A stretch of 64,000 nt of DNA from Clarkia xantiana subsp. parviflora (Eukaryota > Streptophyta > Magnoliopsida > Myrtales > Onagraceae). Every line of letters starts with the position of its first letter. Within the stretch, counting starts at the first letter, position 1. Where the stretch lies: assembly GCA_036873135.1 (NCBI GenBank), contig JAPTYO010000022.1, positions 5,700,979-5,764,978 of the forward strand, written 5' to 3'. The position numbers and the translations under genes are program-made. The notes beneath the pieces are model-generated. The model searched no databases and was not told where the DNA came from. It saw nothing but the letters and a program-made list of their open reading frames with translations. This document shows, piece after piece, positions 57,971-64,000 of this stretch.

Positions 57971-58974
57971 CTAATAAAAGCAGAAATAGGGGGCAACGAC
58001 ACGTACTTGCTCAACAAAACCTTCAATGGAGTCATACATCAGATCGTCAGCACCTGCCTGAATGCCATCGCGATAGGACTCTGAGTCCTTGTACTCTGTC
58101 ACTCCATCAACCTTCCCCTCTGCATATACATTCTCCTGCATAGCCTGCAAGACAAGGCTGTACGCCTCTCTATCCTCCGCAACCTTCTTCTGAAGGCAAA
58201 TCACATCGGACTCAAGCACAACAACTCGAGCCTGACGAGATGAGGTTACTGCCTCCAAATCAGCGACCTTGGAATCCAAGAAGCACGTCTTCTCCTTCGC
58301 GCTCGCCAGCTCGCGACACACCATGTCATACTTCTCCTGGAGAGCCTTCTTATAACAACAACACAAACATGCATACAACTTATAAAAGAGTAAGGATGAA
58401 TACTCACAGGCGCAAGACATGTCTCCACACCCTCAGCATACGAGTGCGCACTCTCAGGTTCGCTGGGACGAACCCTTCAATCGCAAGGAGGGATAATCTG
58501 CTGGAACATGCGTAATCCCACATCGAGAGTAGTAAAGATGGCCTCCTTGGCAAAGCATGACCCTCTAACAGCAAATGGTGCCCACTCCCCGCCAATGATA
58601 ACATCCTTTGCAGGACAAACCAAGTCAACTCGGGTGAGCGCAGCAAGAGGCGCAATTCCTATGAACACATTCAAGGATAAACAACAAGGGTCAAGCATCA
58701 CATTATAGCAAGAAAATAAAGGCAAGTTACACATCTTCACAAGGAGAATCCTCCTCCAAGGTCCGGTCCCTCGACCGGGGGGCAGACATAGCAGGCACGT
58801 GAGCCGGACCCTCAATGTTCGACGCCTCGCCACTGCCGGATCTTGACCACTTGGGATCGCTTGAGGGACGCACCACGGAGTCAGCTCTTTTGATTTTGGA
58901 ACGAGGCGGAGTGTCCGCAACAACAACACACACGCGTCCACACACCAAGAGGGGAAACAACGCCTCTCATTCAA
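57971..58974 (-). pseudogene. Remnant of an antisense retroelement gene
   Basis: Laid out like the Tat antisense gene. An Arg/Ser/Pro-rich piece (58735-58960) is followed by a candidate 74-bp GT-AG intron (58659-58732). Next comes a piece at 58477-58658 (VDLVCPAKDVIIGGEW, then MFQQIIPP) with a TGA near 58477. A second candidate intron (58349-58407) leads to a coiled-coil exon (57971-58348) with a KALQEKYDMVCREL start. Splice phases could not be confirmed. It is not close in sequence to the Tat-1 to -3 gene, so it is an older relative or an analogous gene. Confidence 0.45.
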
Positions 58975-59142
58975 AAACTAAGTATGGAGACGCTAAGTGC
59001 AACACACGCGCGTCTACACACCAAGAGGGGAAACAACGCCTCTCTTTCAAAAGCTAAGTACCGAAGCACTACGTGAAGCACACGTACGACAACGTCATGA
59101 GAGGAGATGTAACACCTCTCGTTCAAAAACTAGATATAATGG
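58926..59142. repeat. 76-bp tandem repeat
   Basis: A block with CCAAGAGGGGAAACAACGCC at 58945 recurs at 59021, and a diverged third copy lies near 59095-59142. Confidence 0.7.
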
Positions 59143-59316
59143 CAACATACATGGCGCAACGCGCGCATGTTTCAACACACCAACAAGGTGCGACGATTCG
59201 CCGCTAAATTCTAAGTGTAAGAATACCACGAACGCCACACTATGCATGCGCAACACCGTGCACACACGTCAATGCGAGATCTACCACCTCACATACGAAG
59301 CACCTAACGGGTACAC

Positions 59317-59478
59317 CAAGTGGCTAGCAAGTCGACGCATCTTTAAGCGGCTATCTTGTCCGCGTATCTGGAAGCGGCTATCACGTCCACGCATCACTAA
59401 GTGGCTATCATGTCCACATAACTCTAAGTGGCTGTTCTGTCCACGAATCGCCGAACGACTTTTATGTCTGTGCGTCAC
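59317..59478. repeat. 27-bp tandem array, six units
   Basis: Units start at 59317, 59344, 59371, 59398, 59425 and 59452, exactly 27 bp apart. The core is AAGYGGCTATCNTGTCCACG. The period is divisible by three and both strands are open, giving 9-residue repeats. Confidence 0.85.
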
Positions 59479-59555
59479 ATCAATATATCTATAACCAAGT
59501 AGCGATCGCACGAAACACTCTACCTTGAAAACACCAGGTTGCGGCAACAACATGG

Positions 59556-59625
59556 ATAGGCACGTCGCCTCGCCGACCTCTGACCGACACCATGGAAGGG
59601 TACGTCGCCTCGTCGACCTCTAGCT
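59556..59625. repeat. About 35-bp direct repeat x2
   Basis: Two copies of a block with GTCGCCTCG(C/T)CGACCTCT, around 59564 and 59601. Confidence 0.6.
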
Positions 59626-60350
59626 TTCTCCCTACCTCGGTAAGATCAATTAGTTGTCCCTGAATGCACCCAACCTTGGAAAACCCAAGTAGCAGTCAAC
59701 ACGAGGTTCAACACCCCGCGTCCAAGAAAACAATGTGGCAAACATCCCCGACACGGGGGCAACTCCACACCTACAGACTTCTTATACAACACTACGCGCG
59801 TTTGCGCAACCCAACACTACGCGCATCAGCGCGACTTAGCACGCATCTATCATGGAATGTTCATCGACAACACGTCGGAGGCCTTACACCTCGCGACAAA
59901 GGGGATGGTGCGCCCATGATTAGAATCGGCACTTGTATACACCTATGCGATCTACACGCCTATACGACGCATATATGCGCGTACTTGGCCACGTCACTAC
60001 AAACACTCCCCCTCCGGGGGCAATACTATATCGACAAAGGCCTCGTCTCTCGACACATATGTTGCGAACATACTCCTATTATGAGGCATTCGCTAACGAC
60101 GCGGCGTATGCATGACGTCTCGCAATCTCAGGACATGCGCGTCCGTAACACACAACCCTCTGCGTAGCGTGAGGGCAAAGGTTTACCTCTCCTTAATTTT
60201 TTCTATCTCTTTTTATGAGTATTCAGCATACGTTGTACTCTCGTATACATGCATACACCATGTTTGCATACATATCAACGTGTACGTCTATGTTACGAAT
60301 ATACACTTGCGTAAACACTCGATTTTGACCCGGACGTAACGACGTTACAT
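59626..60350. other. Unassigned stretch
   Basis: No recognisable gene. The 167-codon plus-strand frame at 59664-60167 is Thr/His/Arg-rich without known motifs and lies among decayed repeats. It is regarded as chance. Confidence 0.3.
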
Positions 60351-60399
60351 ATGATACGTCAAATTCCGGACGCATCAAGCCACAAAGTCTCCAAAAATG

Positions 60400-61733
60400 C
60401 TCAAAGGCACATTAGGGAAATTATTATAAAATATATTTTAAATTATTTCGAATTTATTTAATATTTTCGGAATTTTTTAAAAATATATATATAATAATTA
60501 GTTTTTTTATTTTAGAAAATTATCTGTAAGATATTTATCTCCAGATATTATTTTTTATTCAAAAAAATAATTATCTGTAAAGATAAATATCCTTAGGAAT
60601 ATTCTCTATAATAATTATTTGTTAGCATTTTTTATTTGAATTTTATGTGTAATCTAGACTAGGTTTTTAGTATAAATAGGGGTCTAGGTTACATTGTAAA
60701 GGACACACAGAAAAACACCAAAAACATCAATAATACAAGTCACCTCGGGACCTGTGCGAATTTTTTCCTTTGTGCAATTTTTTTTTTTTTTCCCTCTCCT
60801 AGCTCTCTCTCTCTCTCCCCCGGTATTTTATCTACCCGCCCTCCGGTGACCCCAGGCCGGCCAGCTCCGCCGCACGCCGTCCGCTTGCCACCTCGTCGTC
60901 CCGGTCCGGCCACGCCACGCCACCCTCCGTTGCCGCCGCTGCTGATTTCCGACCATCAGGCCAGATCCACGTTCCACTGCTACTGTGTCTGAATCGCCGG
61001 TGCCATCGTCGACCTCGCCTGGCCTGCCGTCTACCCTGTCGCCAGCCACGGCGGAGCTCGCCCGCCTGTCCTTCGCTGTCGTCCTCGCCGTCTGTCGCGC
61101 CGTCTGGAGCCGCCCTGCTCCAACCACCTTTGTCGCTGCAGCTGCAGGTCTTCTTCCAGCATTTTTATTTAACTAATTGTTTAAATTTGCTTATTTATTA
61201 TTATTATAGATTATTATTATATGTAGGATTTAATTAAATAAATTCAAAAAATAATTAGATTAATTAAAATCGAGTAGATGCATTGTTAAAAAACCATATG
61301 CTAAATGTATTAGGTTGTGTATGGATTTGAGCATGTTTGATAATTTTGGTATTTTGTATTTTCTTTTAATTTGGAGTTATAAATTATAATTAGCTTTAGG
61401 TTAATGATCGATAATATTATTCGCATATCATAACTTTAATTAAATCCTGACGTCGTTAGATTAATCTGATATAGTATAAATAAAAAATAAAGTTGGAAAT
61501 TAAGTAAATTGAGTACCGAAAGGGCAAGGTTAAAAATTATATTTTTAATTCGTAATAGAACCCCCGAACTCGACTTTCTGATCGTAGACCAATTTTATAT
61601 CTAGGTGTTTAATTCGTTATTCGCTTAGGTAATTTAAGATTCTAGTTAGCCTTTATTAACTAGTGGCGACTATTCTAAAAATCGCACGTTTTTCAAAACG
61701 TAAATTCGTCTTAAGTTAGATTTAGGTCTGACA
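60400..61733 (+). mobile_element. LTR (right part) of an Ogre-like element
   Basis: The right end is set by a CA two or three bases before a primer-binding site at 61737. TATA box (TATAAATA) at 60671-60678. The left end was not found and may lie further left, since Ogre LTRs can be several kb. It contains a CT-rich run (about 60780-60820) and a GC-rich island (60836-61150) that is out of step with the AT-rich surroundings. The frames in that island are Ala/Pro/Ser- or Arg-rich and are not called as genes. Confidence 0.6.
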
Positions 61734-61736
61734 ATT

Positions 61737-61754
61737 TGGCGACTCTGGTGGGGA
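61737..61754 (+). promoter_or_regulatory. Primer-binding site, Ogre-like element
   Basis: TGGCGACTCTGGTGGGGA. This resembles the tRNA-Arg-type site described for Ogre elements, with small differences. Confidence 0.65.
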
Positions 61755-64000
61755 CGTATTATAGGGTTCGGACTCATTATATTCGCTTATTTGCCATTTT
61801 TTTTAATTTAATTTAATTTTTTTTCTTCTCTTGATTAATCTATCTTTGTTTTTCTTTTTTACAGGTACAAAGCTTAGATTTTAAACTAACTTTTTTTCTT
61901 TTTGTGGCATTGTTTAAATTCGCACACACCACTTTAGTGTAATATCCAAAGTGCCTAAAACCCAGGGCAACTAGGAACCCCGGAGAGTTAGTAAGGGTAC
62001 GACCGCGCGGCCGAGCCGCCGGAACGACTCAGAACAACTCCACTCGCTTGTGAAAGTCCTGTGATCCCTATGATTGGGTGAGGAAACCACCTTGTCGGGA
62101 ACCTATCAGTGGAACCTACCTTGTAGAGCAAAGCCACACATTTCTTTCACCCCCTAACAGGTCGTGTTTATCCGTGTTTTTTGTAAGTTATCTGATAACT
62201 GTAAATTTTTATTTCTAACTGCGTAACTTTTATTTATAAGCATGCATCCCATCGCATTTAAAAAAACCAAGAAAACAAAAAAAAAAATCATATTTGCAGC
62301 ATGTCTCGTAGGTAGAATTCTCATTTTCAAATGTACGTTCCTTATGCACAGTTTTCATAAACCTCTTACCTGAATTTTTGTTCTAAACATGCGTCTCATG
62401 CGCATTATTTAAAAAAAAAAACAGGTAAGTTGTAATTCATAATTAACGCATCATTCGCGCATTATTTAAAAAAAAAAATCATGAAAGTTAACTTCCTTTT
62501 AGCTATTAAAGCTTCTAATTTTAAAATGCATTTTGTATACATTATTTTTAGAAAAAACCGAATTTTTTTTAGCTAAGTAGTTAATCCCTTAGTTGTAGAT
62601 TTTTTCTAAACATGTGTTTCAGATGCATTGTTCTTAAAAAAAAAAAAAAAAACCCTTACCTAAATTTTTATATACGTCTCATGCGCATTATTTAAAAAAA
62701 AAAAAATTCTCTGGTAAGTTGTAATTTTTGTTAGTACGTTACGTATGCATTACTTAAAAAAAAACATTTCAGAAAAATCAATTTCTTTAGCTATTAGAGC
62801 TTCCTTTCGAACATACATTTCATATGCTTTTTTTTTCTAAAAAAACCTCTTACCTGAATTTATATTTTTAACATGTGTTTTAAACGCATTATTCACGCAT
62901 TAGCTATAAAGCTTTCAAATTCACGCATGCATCTCAATTGCATTATTTTAAAAAAAATCCACCTGAATTTTCATTTCAAAATATGCATTTCATATGCATT
63001 ATTCGGGTAAACTGTTGTAAGTTGTGAATTTCTTAGAATAGAATTTTAACTTTCAAAAATGCATTTCATATGCGTCATTCCGGTAATATGTTGTAAGTTG
63101 TAACTTTCTTAACAGTAGAATTTTAACTTTCGAGCATGCATGAGCATTTAAAAAAAAAAAACTCAAAGTGTCATTCGTTTTTATCCAAGGTGTATTGCAT
63201 TTTTTTGGCAAGATCGTCATTTTAACATTCGCATGAGCGAGCATTTAAAAAATGGGAGTTTTGATTCTTTTTTGAGAAAATAGTTTAACTGTGCAGTTGC
63301 GTGCTACTATTCGTGTTTAAACAAAGGACGATAAAACTTTTTTGAAAAAAAACTTTGTTTTGAGCATTTGTCATGCGTTCGAGCCAGATAATGCACTCAG
63401 CAAACTCAGTAAACTCCATGATGAAAACACATTTGATCATAAATTTTGATTCTTTTTCAGAAAAGTAATCAAAATTATGAAATGAATGACATTAGAGTTT
63501 TCAAAAATCATGCATGATTTCTCATATTCTCTACACTGATTTTTCATTCACTCTTTTCAGGTACCCTTGGTTAAGGTATCATGTACACATAAGTTATGCC
63601 GGCTAAATGGGGCAACAAAAAAAGAACTGCAGTCATCCAGTTGCACAACGAACAAATTGCACACTCGAGATATCTAACGCTGAGATACGTTAAATTGTAC
63701 TTAATTTTTTTTCTTTTAGATTTGAGTGTCCCTACTCTTTTGCAGGTCAGATGACCACTTCAACCGATGCCGCAACCGTGTGAAACGTGAGCGCTTCAAA
63801 GAGTTTCTATGAAAAGTTTCACCCACCATGTGTGAAACTCATACGCTTTCCAAGACGAGGTATACAACCGTTATGTGGCCAGGTTTAAACCATTCAGCGG
63901 TAACCATGGGGCATCTCCCTTTGAGATCGGACATGTCAGGAGATGAGAAAATTTAAAGAGATCATCGAGAATCCCGTGGAGATTCAATGTGCCGATCAAT
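61755..64000 (+). mobile_element. Leader of the Ogre-like element
   Basis: A long, AT-rich leader downstream of the primer-binding site, with no long frame. From 63594 a short frame starts ATGCCGGCTAAATGGGG, possibly the decayed start of a coding region. Its gag and pol, if any, lie beyond the window. Confidence 0.5.
62230..63260. repeat. Degenerate repeats ending in A runs
   Basis: About ten blocks with a GCATTATTTAAAAAAA-like core, spaced roughly 55-110 bp, for example near 62405, 62460, 62635, 62690, 62750 and 62945. Several are preceded by CATGCGTCTCATGC or CATATGC phrases. Confidence 0.6.

Noticed and set aside
60985..61176. 63-codon frame in the GC-rich island
   Set aside because: Low-complexity Ala/Pro/Ser composition, and the opposite strand is also open; this is expected of GC-rich sequence.

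Overview
The window is plant nuclear DNA made almost entirely of nested LTR retrotransposons. No cellular host gene, tRNA, rRNA or CRISPR array can be supported. The plant assignment rests on the element families (Ty1/copia and Ty3/gypsy, the latter of the Tat lineage with two RNase H domains and antisense ORFs), GT-AG introns of about 75-95 bp, and a Mutator-like MITE with a 9-bp target duplication. The species cannot be told from the sequence. All identities and difference counts were made by eye.

Layout. 1-1886: two LTRs of one family (LTR-D) flanking a short 3' untranslated segment; a third copy lies at 56311-56956. 1887-5637: remains of a minus-strand copia element (Copia-1). 5638-6407: a 770-bp Mutator-like foldback MITE. 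5709-16918: a 5.6-kb direct tandem duplication carrying the 3' half of a second minus-strand copia element (Copia-2), whose integrase and protease follow at 16907-18959. 18965-29931: complete Ty3/gypsy element Tat-1, inserted into the Copia-2 gag (TSD CTGTC); the rest of that gag resumes at 29937-30571. 31510-33644 and 53793-54190: pieces of an older gypsy element. 33645-53787: Tat-2, inserted between those pieces (TSD ATGAG). 41925-50784: Tat-3, inserted inside Tat-2 (TSD GGGGC). 54191-60350: decayed retroelement 3' regions, including LTR-D, short tandem arrays and an antisense-gene remnant. About 60400-64000: the LTR end, primer-binding site and leader of an Ogre-like element whose genes lie beyond the window.

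How the genes work together. Tat-1, -2 and -3 share one plan: LTR of about 700 bp, primer-binding site, one long gag-pol frame (gag with an RS-dipeptide tract, protease, reverse transcriptase, RNase H, second archaeal-type RNase H, integrase without a visible chromodomain), an array of short repeats, then a gene on the opposite strand, a polypurine tract and the 3' LTR. All three gag-pol frames are broken and all three integrases damaged, each differently. The opposite-strand gene is the most interesting item. It has its own TATA box and an ATG, and in the two full-length copies it resolves into four exons joined by three short GT-AG introns that keep frame. The Tat-2 copy (822 codons plus stop) has no internal stop or frameshift and is interrupted only by the Tat-3 insertion.
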